From positions 682,001-746,000 of the forward strand of contig JASGJE010000011.1 in NCBI GenBank assembly GCA_049840875.1: a DNA stretch of 64,000 nucleotides, in the 5' to 3' direction. Every line of letters begins with the position of its first letter. The stretch's first letter is position 1. A program made the position numbers and the translations under genes. Source of the DNA: JAFDYH01 sp049840875. GTDB lineage: Bacteria; Bacteroidota; Bacteroidia; Chitinophagales; Chitinophagaceae. Shown here one piece after another: positions 25,293-34,416 of the stretch. The notes below the pieces were generated by a model. That model saw nothing but the letters and a program-made list of their open reading frames with translations. It was not told the origin of the DNA and ran no database searches.

Positions 25293-27458
25293 ATGGAAAA
25301 GAAATTTTTGGCCAATCTTTCTGTCATTATCTTTTCACTCCTTCTTTTATCGCACAGCTCGAGAGCTGAGGGCGGATACGATCTCTGGCTCCGATATCAT
25401 TTAGTCAGTAATTCAAAAATCCTGGCAACGTACAGATCGGCTATATCGGGAATCAACTGTAGTGATCATTCTCCGATCATTGCATCTGCAAAAGAGGAAA
25501 TGCTGAAAGGAATCGAAGGGTTGCTAGAAACAAAGATCACGCTACAGTCATCCGTTCAAAACGGTTCTATCGTTATTGGTTCTGGTAACTCTTTGCCATT
25601 AAAATTGACTGCAGATATATCTAACGACCTGAAAGAAACAGGCAATGAAGGATTCATACTTTCCACCAAAGTAATTGAAGGCAAGAAAATCATTTTGATT
25701 ACCGGCAATTCCGACGCAGGCGTTTTATATGGTGTATTTCATTTCTTACGCTTGTTACAAACGCAACAACCGATAACGCAACTTCATATCGTTTCCACTC
25801 CCCGCATTAAATTAAGAATGCTGGATCATTGGGATAATCTCGATGGTTCAGTTGAAAGAGGTTACGCCGGCAATTCTATCTGGAAATGGAATGAGCTTCC
25901 GGGTACAATCGATCCGCGTTATAAAGATTATGCAAGGGCCAATGCATCAATTGGCATCAACGCTGTATCAATAACCAATGTGAATGCGAATGCTACTGTG
26001 TTGACTCATGCTTATCTTGAAAAAGTGGCAGCGTTAGCAAACATATTTCGTGCATATAGCATCAAAGTATTTCTGACGGCACGCTTCAGCGCACCGATTG
26101 AAATTGGTGGCTTAAAAACTGCTGATCCATCAGACGCAGATGTTCAACGCTGGTGGAAAGAAAAAGCGAATGAGATTTATTCATTGATCCCTGACTTTGG
26201 CGGATTTTTAATTAAAGCAAACTCCGAAGGTCAACCCGGGCCACAGAAATACAATCGTACACATGCAGACGGAGCGAATTTATTTGCTGATGCGGTTGCA
26301 CCACACAATGGCATTGTTATCTGGCGTGCATTTGTATATAGCAATGAAACATCGGCGGACCGGCATAAGCAAGCCTATGATGAATTCGTTCCACTCGACG
26401 GAAAATTTCGCGACAATGTATTGATACAGGTAAAAAATGGCGCTATTGATTTTCAACCGAGAGAACCTTTTCACCCGTTATTCGGTGCTATGCCTAAAAC
26501 GCCGCTGGCAATGGAGTTCCAATTAACACAGGAATATCTTGGGCAAGGAACACACCTGGTTTATCTCGCTCCGTTATTTAAAGAATGTTTGCAAAGCGAT
26601 ACGTATGCAGAGGGGAAAGGCAGTATTGTGGCGAAGGTTATTGATGGTTCTCTTGATCATCATTCTTTGACGTGTATGGCTGGTGTTGCGAACATTGGTA
26701 ACGATACCGACTGGTGCGGCCATCCATTTGCTCAGGCAAACTGGTATGCACTGGGAAGGTTAGCATGGGATTATGATTTAACTTCTTCTCAGATAGCGGA
26801 TGAATGGCTGCGCATGACTTTTACCAATGACGAATCGTTTGTTCGTCCGATCACACAGATGATGCTGGATAGCAGGGAAACTACTGTAAGCTACATGACT
26901 CCCCTCGGCCTTCATCATATCATGGGCTACGGTCATCACTATGGTCCGGCGCCGTGGGTAAATGATGCGCCAAGAGCTGACTGGAACTGTACTTACTATC
27001 ATAAAGCCGATAGCAAAGGCATTGGGTTTGATCGTACCGAAAGCGGTAGTAATGCTATCGCACAATACAAACCTGAAGTACAAAAGCAATGGAATAGTTT
27101 GGAGACCTGTGATGAACGATACCTGCTGTGGTTTCATCACGTGCCATGGGATTATAAAATGAAAAGTAGCCGTACACTCTGGAATGAACTCTGCTACCGA
27201 TACTATACCGGTGCCGCACAGGTGAAAAAAATGCAGGAAACATGGACATCGGTTCAATCAAAAATCGATTTGCATCGCTACAATCATGTCGCCGAATTAC
27301 TGGAAATTCAGCATAACGAAGCCGTATGGTGGAGAAATGCCTGCCTTTTATATTTTCAGACTTTTTCAAATATGCCAATACCTTCTCAGTACGAACAACC
27401 CGATCATTCACTTGACTATTATAAAGCGATAAAATTGACCCGATCTCCCGGTCATTGA
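25293..27458 (+). CDS. aguA: GH67 alpha-glucuronidase
   Basis: 721 residues with a signal peptide (to about SRAEG). GH67 removes (4-O-methyl)-glucuronic acid from xylo-oligosaccharides. An N-terminal GH67N-like domain (about 30-150) is followed by the catalytic barrel with family blocks RMLDHWDNLDGSVERGYAG, the acid Glu in KANSEGQPGP and the paired carboxylates in the IDFQPREPFHPLFG region. A C-terminal helical domain carries WFHHVPWDYKM. The length and all blocks match intact family members. It is the first gene of a plus-strand set with the SDR and uxaC, although a repeat element lies in the 247-bp gap before the SDR. The product glucuronate feeds uxaC. Confidence 0.95.
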   Translation: MEKKFLANLSVIIFSLLLLSHSSRAEGGYDLWLRYHLVSNSKILATYRSAISGINCSDHSPIIASAKEEMLKGIEGLLETKITLQSSVQNGSIVIGSGNSLPLKLTADISNDLKETGNEGFILSTKVIEGKKIILITGNSDAGVLYGVFHFLRLLQTQQPITQLHIVSTPRIKLRMLDHWDNLDGSVERGYAGNSIWKWNELPGTIDPRYKDYARANASIGINAVSITNVNANATVLTHAYLEKVAALANIFRAYSIKVFLTARFSAPIEIGGLKTADPSDADVQRWWKEKANEIYSLIPDFGGFLIKANSEGQPGPQKYNRTHADGANLFADAVAPHNGIVIWRAFVYSNETSADRHKQAYDEFVPLDGKFRDNVLIQVKNGAIDFQPREPFHPLFGAMPKTPLAMEFQLTQEYLGQGTHLVYLAPLFKECLQSDTYAEGKGSIVAKVIDGSLDHHSLTCMAGVANIGNDTDWCGHPFAQANWYALGRLAWDYDLTSSQIADEWLRMTFTNDESFVRPITQMMLDSRETTVSYMTPLGLHHIMGYGHHYGPAPWVNDAPRADWNCTYYHKADSKGIGFDRTESGSNAIAQYKPEVQKQWNSLETCDERYLLWFHHVPWDYKMKSSRTLWNELCYRYYTGAAQVKKMQETWTSVQSKIDLHRYNHVAELLEIQHNEAVWWRNACLLYFQTFSNMPIPSQYEQPDHSLDYYKAIKLTRSPGH

Positions 27459-27524
27459 CAAAAAAACTTCTTTGACTATCCGTTATTTGGTTTAGAAGAA
27501 AACTGAAGGGTTCTCTAAAATTAT

Positions 27525-27614
27525 ATTTGGCTAAAGCCAATAGACTTCTCAACCTATTGCCACGGCATTAATGCCTTGGCAATAGTAGCATTCTGAGCCA
27601 GGCTTTAGCCCAAT
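27525..27614. repeat. GGCTAAAGCC...GGCTTTAGCC palindromic repeat, copy 1
   Basis: The outer arms ATTTGGCTAAAGCC and GGCTTTAGCCCAAT are inverted copies, with an inner hairpin GCCACGGCATTAATGCCTTGGC. It occupies most of the gap between GH67 and the SDR gene. The same family recurs at 32895 and in the array from 61176. It could act as a transcript-stabilising or attenuating hairpin. Confidence 0.8.
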
Positions 27615-27705
27615 GCAGTACCTGAAGCAAATTGCAGGTAATCATTAAAACTTCTTTGAGCTTTGAAGGAAAATCTTCGGTTTCTTTGTAGAAAGATAAT
27701 TGCTG

Positions 27706-28464
27706 ATGGAAAAATCAAATCGATACCAACAACCTGTTGCTATTGTAACCGGTGGCGCTTCCGGTATCGGCCTTGCTATTGCAAAAAAATTTGCAGAAGA
27801 GAATATTTTCACAATTGTGATCGGTCGCGATGCCGCGAAATTAGAAGCAGTAAAAAAACATCTGCGGGATAATGGTGTAACAATTCAGTTTGATCTGACC
27901 GATCTTAAAGCAATTCCGGAGTTAGTCAGAAATATCATGACTCAATATGCGCATATTGATATTCTGGTAAACAACGCGGGAATCAATATGAAAAAAGAAT
28001 TTGCAGAAGTAACAGATGAAGATTTTCAAACCATTTTACATACTAATGTAAATGCAGTATTCACTTTGTCCCGTGAAGTGGTAAAGTGTATGCAGGAACA
28101 GAAAAGTGGCAGTATCATCAACATCAGTTCAATGGCTGCGCAATATGGTTTGCCAAAAGTGATTGCCTATACGGCATCCAAAAGTGCGATCGAAGGAATG
28201 ACGGCAGCAATGGCAGTCGAGTTATCACCAAAAGGAATAAGAGTGAACGCTATTGCGCCGGGATTTATTGCGACAGATATGTCGGCAAAAGCATTGAATA
28301 ACGATAGCGAGCGAAAACAAAAAGTGTTAAACCGAACGCCGATTGGTTACCTGGGTGAACCCGAAGATGTAGCTGAAGCGGCTCTTTTTCTTGCAACAGA
28401 TAAATCGAAATATATAACAGGAACAACCATCCGCGTTGACGGCGGAAATGCAATTGGATTTTAA
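27706..28464 (+). CDS. SDR-family oxidoreductase, probable D-fructuronate (mannonate) reductase
   Basis: 252 residues from the ATG at 27706; a TTG two codons earlier is possible. It is a classical short-chain dehydrogenase: TGGASGIGLA nucleotide-binding motif, NNAG, catalytic Ser in ISSMAAQYG, YxxxK as YTASK, and a C-terminal GTTIRVDGG. SDRs of this kind replace UxuB in many bacteria, reducing fructuronate to mannonate between UxaC and UxuA. The position directly before uxaC and opposite uxuA supports that role, but gluconate 5-dehydrogenase-type activity cannot be excluded by sequence. The stop is 10 bp before the chosen uxaC start. Confidence 0.85.
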   Translation: MEKSNRYQQPVAIVTGGASGIGLAIAKKFAEENIFTIVIGRDAAKLEAVKKHLRDNGVTIQFDLTDLKAIPELVRNIMTQYAHIDILVNNAGINMKKEFAEVTDEDFQTILHTNVNAVFTLSREVVKCMQEQKSGSIINISSMAAQYGLPKVIAYTASKSAIEGMTAAMAVELSPKGIRVNAIAPGFIATDMSAKALNNDSERKQKVLNRTPIGYLGEPEDVAEAALFLATDKSKYITGTTIRVDGGNAIGF

Positions 28465-28474
28465 ATTAACAGGA

Positions 28475-29914
28475 ATGGCAAAAAGCAGATCAAAAGACAC
28501 AAAAGGCCCCCAGCCATTACAATGGCTGCATGATGATTTTTTATTGCAGAATAAAACGGCACGGCGACTTTATCATGACTACGCAGAGTCGATGCCGATC
28601 ATCGATTATCACAATCACCTATCGCCGCAGCAAGTAGCAGAAGACGGATGTTTTGAAAACATAACACAAGCATGGCTTTACGGCGATCATTATAAATGGA
28701 GAGCAATGCGAACAAACGGCGTTGCTGAAAAATATTGTACCGGCGCTGCAAGTGATTATGAAAAATTCGAACAGTGGGCTGCTACTGTTCCTTATACTTT
28801 ACGTAACCCGCTTTATCATTGGACGCACCTCGAATTGCAGCGATATTTTGGTGTGAACGAAACATTGTCGCCGGTTACATCAAAAAAGATTTATGACGAA
28901 AGCTCTGACAAACTAAAGTCCCGCGATTATAGCATTCGCAACCTGTTGCGGAAAATGAATGTAAAACTGATTTGCACTACGGATGATCCTGTTGATTCAT
29001 TGGAATATCATCAAAAAATTAAAGCAGACGGATTTGAAATAAAAGTATTACCTGCTTTTCGTCCCGATAAGGCAATGAATGTGGATGATGTTTTGCAGTT
29101 TAATCAATATGTCGATGCTTTGGAAATTGTCGCAGATGTTTCAATCCATTCATTTAATCATTTCCTCGACGCGTTGAAAAGCAGGCACGACTATTTCGCA
29201 GCAAACGGATGTGGCGTTTCTGATCATGGATTGAATGAAATTTTTGCAGAAGAATATTCAGATAGCGAGATCGAAACTATTTTTTCAAAAATCCGATCTG
29301 AAAATAATTTAGATGAACTGGAGAAAAGAAAATTCAAATCTGCCATGCTCGTCATCCTGGCCGAATGGGATTGTGAAAAAAACTGGGTGCAACAATTCCA
29401 TATCGGCGCTATGCGCAATAATAATACAAGAATGATGCAGCAACTTGGGGCCGACACCGGTTGGGATAGTATTGGTGATTATAAATACGGATCAGCGTTA
29501 TCGAAATTTCTGAACAGGTTGGACAAGAATAATAAACTGGCAAAGACGATCATCTATAACCTAAATCCGGCTGATAACGCAATGATGGCAACGATGCCGG
29601 GAAATTTCAATGATGGTTCAGTAGCAGGGAAAATTCAATGGGGAGCAGCATGGTGGTTTCTCGATCAGAAAGATGGCATTCGCCAGCATATGGATACGCT
29701 TTCAAACATGGGCTTGCTAAGCCGGTTTGTGGGAATGCTGACCGATAGCCGCAGCTTTCTTTCCTTTCCACGACATGAATATTTCAGAAGAATACTCTGC
29801 AATGTATTCGGCGAAGAGATTGAAAATGGAGAATTACCGAATGATATTGAGTGGATCGGCAAAGTAGTGCAGGATATTTGTTATAATAACACGAGGGAGT
29901 ATTTTGGATGGTGA
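28475..29914 (+). CDS. uxaC: Glucuronate (uronate) isomerase
   Basis: About 479 residues. The start is placed at the ATG giving MAKSRSKDTK, 10 bp after the SDR stop and preceded by AACAGGA. Earlier in-frame ATG and TTG codons lie inside the SDR gene. UxaC (EC 5.3.1.12) converts glucuronate to fructuronate. Family blocks are the metal-binding IIDYHNHLSP, WLYGDHYKWRAMRTNG, LICTTDDPVDSLEYH, KVLPAFRPDKAM, IGAMRNNNTRM, and the C-terminal GMLTDSRSFLSFPRHEYFRRILC. It completes the cytoplasmic glucuronate route present in this window. Confidence 0.95.
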   Translation: MAKSRSKDTKGPQPLQWLHDDFLLQNKTARRLYHDYAESMPIIDYHNHLSPQQVAEDGCFENITQAWLYGDHYKWRAMRTNGVAEKYCTGAASDYEKFEQWAATVPYTLRNPLYHWTHLELQRYFGVNETLSPVTSKKIYDESSDKLKSRDYSIRNLLRKMNVKLICTTDDPVDSLEYHQKIKADGFEIKVLPAFRPDKAMNVDDVLQFNQYVDALEIVADVSIHSFNHFLDALKSRHDYFAANGCGVSDHGLNEIFAEEYSDSEIETIFSKIRSENNLDELEKRKFKSAMLVILAEWDCEKNWVQQFHIGAMRNNNTRMMQQLGADTGWDSIGDYKYGSALSKFLNRLDKNNKLAKTIIYNLNPADNAMMATMPGNFNDGSVAGKIQWGAAWWFLDQKDGIRQHMDTLSNMGLLSRFVGMLTDSRSFLSFPRHEYFRRILCNVFGEEIENGELPNDIEWIGKVVQDICYNNTREYFGW

Positions 29915-29925
29915 AGCAAAGCCCC

Positions 29926-29949
29926 TCCAAACCTCCCCTTGCAGGGAGG
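29926..29949. repeat. CCTCCCC...GGGAGG hairpin after uxaC
   Basis: A 6-bp stem CCTCCC/GGGAGG with a 6-base loop stands 18 bp after the uxaC stop. It looks like a short dispersed repeat and may end the transcript. There is no T-run. Confidence 0.4.
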
Positions 29950-30123
29950 CTTGCAACGCACAGCCCAGATTTTCGATTTATCTTTCAAGAAATGTAATTG
30001 CTTATTCAGAAAATATAAAGTAAATGTCAGGAATTCATCCCCTCCTCGGAAAGGCAATTTGAAGAAATGAGGAACTTTAATCAATCAGGATGGGTTGCCG
30101 AAAAAAAATCAAAAACTCTTCAA

Positions 30124-31314
30124 ATGAATACACTTTCTTTGAAACCTATCCTATTCGTTATTATAATACTCGTTTTCTCATTCTCTAAAACAAATGCCCA
30201 ACAAACCATTACCGGCTTCGTGTTCGACGATGCGAATCATAATGGAGTAAAAGATAAAAACGAGACGGGCATCAAAGGAGTAGCCGTATCAGACCAGATG
30301 AAAGTTGTAACAACTGGCGATGATGGCAGATACACTTTATCAAGTGCAAAAGGATATGGCCTCATTTTTATCAGCACTCCTGATGGATATAAAAGCACAG
30401 ACGTGTTCTGGAAAGTGATTGATACTACACAAAAAGATGCAATAATCAATTTCGCATTGTCAAAAACGAAAGCTGTTACTTCATTTACATTTATTCATGC
30501 ATCGGATACGCATGTCAGTCAGGCAAGCCTTGATAGAATGAAACTACTTGAAAAGATTACAGATTCTGTCAAACCTGATATAATGCTGATCACCGGCGAC
30601 CTGGTGAAAGATGCATTGCGTGTGCCCGAAACAACTGCGAGAAGTTTATATGAGCTGTTTAAATCGGAGCGAGCAAATATTCATACGACGACCTGGCTGG
30701 TGCCCGGCAACCACGAGATATTCGGGATTGAACGCCATTTGTCACTTGTAAGCCCAAACAATCCATTGTATGGAAGAAAAATGTATCGTTATTACTTCGG
30801 CCCTGATTATTATTCTTTTAATTATGGCGGTGTTCATTTCATTGCATTGAATAGTCTCGACTTTGAAGATCTCTGGTACTATGGCAAAATAGATTCAACA
30901 CAAATCGAATGGCTGAAACAAGACGTCGCATCCGTTTCTCCACAAATGCCGATAATCACATTTCAACATGTGCCATTTTATTCAGGCGGGCTAAGCATGC
31001 AGAACTATGAAGCGAATGGGCCTGCGAGAACAGTTGAGTTGGAGCAAGGTGTTATTCAATACAGGCATGTGGTATCGAATACGGAAGATATTCTCAACAT
31101 TATGAAGAAGCACAATTATCCCTTAGCGTTAGCCGGCCATCATCATTATCAACAAAAATTTTCTCTGGCTGGTATTCAAACACGGTTTGAGCAAACCGCA
31201 GCAGTAGTTGGCCCCGGTGGTGAAGGCAATTTGGAACTACCTTCTGGCGTAATGGTCTATACGGTAAAGGATGGAAAAATTGATGAAGGTAAATTTGTGA
31301 CGCTCGATCATTAA
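30124..31314 (+). CDS. Secreted calcineurin-like metallophosphoesterase
   Basis: The start is placed at the ATG of MNTLSLKPILFVIIILVFSF, a signal peptide ending near TNAQ; a longer frame from 30067 would bury it. About 396 residues. A MetallophosN-type beta domain (about 25-105; FVFDDANHNGVKDKNE, then DGRYTL) precedes a metallophosphoesterase domain with ASDTH, TGDLVKD, PGNHEIFG, QHVPFY and AGHHHY metal ligands. The substrate is unknown; relatives are periplasmic or cell-surface phosphoesterases. It lies downstream of the uxaC set without a clear functional link. Confidence 0.85.
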   Translation: MNTLSLKPILFVIIILVFSFSKTNAQQTITGFVFDDANHNGVKDKNETGIKGVAVSDQMKVVTTGDDGRYTLSSAKGYGLIFISTPDGYKSTDVFWKVIDTTQKDAIINFALSKTKAVTSFTFIHASDTHVSQASLDRMKLLEKITDSVKPDIMLITGDLVKDALRVPETTARSLYELFKSERANIHTTTWLVPGNHEIFGIERHLSLVSPNNPLYGRKMYRYYFGPDYYSFNYGGVHFIALNSLDFEDLWYYGKIDSTQIEWLKQDVASVSPQMPIITFQHVPFYSGGLSMQNYEANGPARTVELEQGVIQYRHVVSNTEDILNIMKKHNYPLALAGHHHYQQKFSLAGIQTRFEQTAAVVGPGGEGNLELPSGVMVYTVKDGKIDEGKFVTLDH

Positions 31315-31378
31315 TTCATTCCATCAATTTTGGTTTTGAAAACCTTGAGTGATTAAATTCGAGTCATAAATTATCGTA

Positions 31379-32830
31379 ATGATCAAAAAATTCTTTTTGT
31401 TTATTGGTGTCGCATTACTCATATTGATTGCAATTATTCTATTTAACACGTTCCGCAATTCTGCGTGGCCGGTTAGACCCTCCGATGCCCAACTCCTACC
31501 TCTCCCGGATTCTGCAGCCATGCATATGAGTGAGGCCGTTAAGATAAAAACGATTTCAATCAGTGATACGTTACCAATTGACACGACTGAATATTTAAAA
31601 TTCATCGCTTTTATTGACAAATCTTATCCGCTTATTCATTCACATCTTACCCGAACTATTATTGACAGTTTGAACATCGTATTTGAATGGAAAGGCAGTG
31701 ATGCTACATTAAACCCTATAATATTAATGGGACATTATGATGTAGTTCCGGTAGAAGAAGCAGTGGCTGATAAATGGACAGTACCGGCGTTCAGTGGGCT
31801 TATTACTGATAGTTGTGTGTGGGGTCGCGGATCAGTAGATGATAAATCAGGTGTCATCTCTGCGTTGGAAGCTACGGAAGCCATGTTGCGAAGACAATTT
31901 ACACCGAAACGATCCATCTTTCTATGCTTTGGTCATGATGAAGAAATAAGTGGCAGTGGTGCGCGGGCCATTGTGAAATACCTCGAAGGCAGAAATATAA
32001 AACCCGAGTTGGTATTAGACGAAGGCGGTGAAATAACTGAAACTAAGATTAAAGATGTAAAACGTCCTATTGCAGTAATTGGTGTTGCGGAGAAAGGTTA
32101 TGCTTCGTTTGAATTAACCGTAGAAAAGGAAGGCGGTCATTCTTCCAAACCTGATAAAGAAACTGCTATTGATATTTTAACAAAAGCTCTCTATACTCTC
32201 CGCAAAAACACGCCCGAATCAAGAATTACACCACCAGTTAAAGAATTCTTACACCGTATTGGTTCGTCGTCGGATAATTTTACAACCCGCATGGCATCGT
32301 CAAACATGTGGCTGTTTGAAGGGATTACAAAAAATATTCTTTCTGCGAGTCCGGAAGGCAATGCCATGATTCATACAACGATCGTTCCTACAATTCTGAA
32401 AAGCGGTATTAAAGACAATGTAATTCCATCCCGTGCGACTGCCGTTGTTAACAGCAGAATTCTCACAGGAGAAACAGCGAAGTCGGTTGAAGATTTTATT
32501 CGCAAAACGATCAATGACGACCGGGTAAAGATCCGGTCAATGGCAGGCATCGGAGCAGATCCTTCTGCCGGTACCAGTATTGGATCTACTGCATTTAAGC
32601 GTGTGGAAAGCGCCATTTACAAAACGACTCCTCAGGTTATACCAACACCTTATCTTATGATTGGCGCTACTGACTCAAAATATTACAGGCGTATTTCAGA
32701 TCGTGTATTGAATTTTAATGCGATTACCGACAGCAAAGGTTTTCATGGTATTAATGAGCGATTGCCATTAAAAGATTTTCAACGTAGCATTAATTTTCTA
32801 ATGACACTCATTGAAGAAAGCAACCAGTAG
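31379..32830 (+). CDS. M20-family metallopeptidase (PM20D1-like)
   Basis: 483 residues with an uncleaved N-terminal membrane anchor (about residues 5-24). M20 zinc sites are present: MGHYDVVP, WGRGSVDDKSG (bridging Asp), FGHDEEISG (catalytic Glu pair), LDEGGE and, near the end, GFHGINERL. The dimerisation domain lies between about residues 230 and 350 (EKEGGHSSKPDKETA). The length and anchor match the PM20D1/carboxypeptidase-S branch, which acts on N-acyl amino acids or dipeptides. The substrate here is unknown. Confidence 0.88.
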   Translation: MIKKFFLFIGVALLILIAIILFNTFRNSAWPVRPSDAQLLPLPDSAAMHMSEAVKIKTISISDTLPIDTTEYLKFIAFIDKSYPLIHSHLTRTIIDSLNIVFEWKGSDATLNPIILMGHYDVVPVEEAVADKWTVPAFSGLITDSCVWGRGSVDDKSGVISALEATEAMLRRQFTPKRSIFLCFGHDEEISGSGARAIVKYLEGRNIKPELVLDEGGEITETKIKDVKRPIAVIGVAEKGYASFELTVEKEGGHSSKPDKETAIDILTKALYTLRKNTPESRITPPVKEFLHRIGSSSDNFTTRMASSNMWLFEGITKNILSASPEGNAMIHTTIVPTILKSGIKDNVIPSRATAVVNSRILTGETAKSVEDFIRKTINDDRVKIRSMAGIGADPSAGTSIGSTAFKRVESAIYKTTPQVIPTPYLMIGATDSKYYRRISDRVLNFNAITDSKGFHGINERLPLKDFQRSINFLMTLIEESNQ

Positions 32831-32894
32831 TTGAAATAAAAAAACTATCCACCATACTAGTTTTGAATAAAATCGAATAGCCTTCTGATGTTAC

Positions 32895-32968
32895 ATTTGG
32901 CTAAAGCCAATGACTTTTCAACATATGCCGGAGCAATATCAAAACCCTGACTCAGGCTTTAGCCAAAT
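32895..32968. repeat. GGCTAAAGCC...GGCTTTAGCC palindromic repeat, copy 2
   Basis: Outer arms ATTTGGCTAAAGCC and GGCTTTAGCCAAAT are near-perfect inverted copies. It stands between the convergent M20 and T9SS-sorted genes, where it could form a two-way terminator-like hairpin. The centre is degenerate compared with the 27525 copy. Confidence 0.75.
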
Positions 32969-33018
32969 CTCCTACTTAAACCCAATAGCGGATAGCCATT
33001 CAATAAAACTTTCTTGAA

Positions 33019-34085
33019 TTATTCTACTATAATTTTTTCCGTATAACTTTTACCGGATTGTTGTGCTGTTAGCTTTATGAAATAAGCTCCTGCAGCAACA
33101 GAAGGTAAGTTGAATGAAATTCTTTGTCGTTTATCAATGTTCATTAATTGCCTTTGCACAACCTGCCCGGAAAGATTAATTAGTTCAATAGCATAATTAT
33201 CATTGGAAAGTTTATTGCCTTCAATTGTAATTATTTGACCTTTAGCTATCGGATTTGGATAAACAGAGAATTTATTTTGTGGCTTAATAAAATCACTAAG
33301 AGAATCTTTCAGATTTTGAAAAAAAGTCGTTTTGCTGATCATCGTTTCTCCAACGGTTACAACAGTTCTTGTCAGTCCAGTTGTATATCTACCACAATTG
33401 GTCGCAGTGACGGAAACATCAGCCAGAGTGTCAATCTTGTAGAATAAAGTCAACATTAAAGTTGTCCTTGGTTTATATTTTTTTAAATCCACAATTTTTT
33501 CATTCGAGGAAAATCCAACGCGACTTGCTATCAATGTGATTAAGTTATCAGATGCCTCAGTATTGATAAAAAAATTACCGCTACTATCTGTCAATACACC
33601 TCTTTTCGTTCCTTTTATAATTATCGAACAATAAGGAATTGGTAAACCATTTTCATCAACAACAGCTCCACGAATCACTGCTTTCTCAAAATTCATTTGC
33701 TTGATCACATCGGCTGGATCTTCGTTCAGGATTAATTTGACCTTCGGCGCCATTGCTACTTTACCAACTCTTTCCTGATACTGCGCCTTCGCTTCCATCG
33801 AAACGAGCATCGCCGGTATAGCAACCTGGAAAGAATATTTTATCCAGGGTAATGTTTTGCGCGGCGCCTGAATATTGCGATTGAGTTGATCATCCATAAA
33901 CCGTCCGCATACCGAACCAGTTGACGACTTTTTAAAAAATGACATCAATTGCGCATCGCTCATCAGCGTAAAGTCAATAACTTCTTTGCTGCAAGCATTG
34001 CAGAATTTTCCTTCTCAGCTGGCAACATATTTTCCCAGTTTTCATGACATGGAGTAGGTATATGCAGTTGTAATTTATTCCTCAT
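33019..34085 (-). pseudogene. T9SS-sorted carboxypeptidase-regulatory-like protein with an N-terminal frameshift
   Basis: The long frame (33019-33963, 314 residues) has a membrane-span-like segment (about 40-60), a carboxypeptidase-regulatory-like beta domain (about 98-170, GAVVDENGLPIPYCSIIIKG) and a C-terminal type IX sorting domain (FSVYPNPIAKGQ to YTEKIIVE). Its first residues lack the usual beginning of this family. Upstream, the ATG at 34085 encodes MRNKLQLHIPTPCHENWENM-LPAEK, and shifting frame near 34003-34012 gives KFCNACSKEVIDFTLMSDAQLM, which continues into the long frame. This is the familiar Cys-containing start of the family split by an apparent single-base deletion. It is either a real inactivating or programmed shift or a sequencing error. 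Confidence 0.75.
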
Positions 34086-34416
34086 AAAATAGCTTTTAAT
34101 TATTTTGATTCTGATTAAACCATAAGACACTAACCATTGAACATTGAGTGTTGAGCATTGAAAAATTGGATATTTAAACCAGGTTTGAAAAAATCACATT
34201 TTATAAGAAGGGGCGGACGTAAAAATTTTCAACACTTAATATTCAATGCTCAATTATAGAAACAAGCAGGGCCCTGTAGATACAAGGCCCGCAGTCTCTA
34301 ACCGGCTGTTAGATAGACTTTCTTGAGAGATATGATTAACGGTAGTTGTTTACCGTTTGAACGCTTAGTTGTATTTGTTTGACGAATAACCATATCGCTG
34401 TGTTACAATTCTTCTG
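34086..34416. other. 331-bp intergenic region with inverted repeats
   Basis: No gene is seen. A stretch near 34132-34166 (TTGAACATTGAGTGTTGAG) is inverted, with changes, at about 34219-34250 (CAACACTTAATATTCAATG). Between this pair and the VWA stop are a GGGCC/GGCCC stem (34269-34290) and a CTAAC/GTTAG stem (about 34298-34312), either of which could end the VWA transcript. The promoter of the minus-strand gene at 34085 is not recognisable. Confidence 0.5.
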
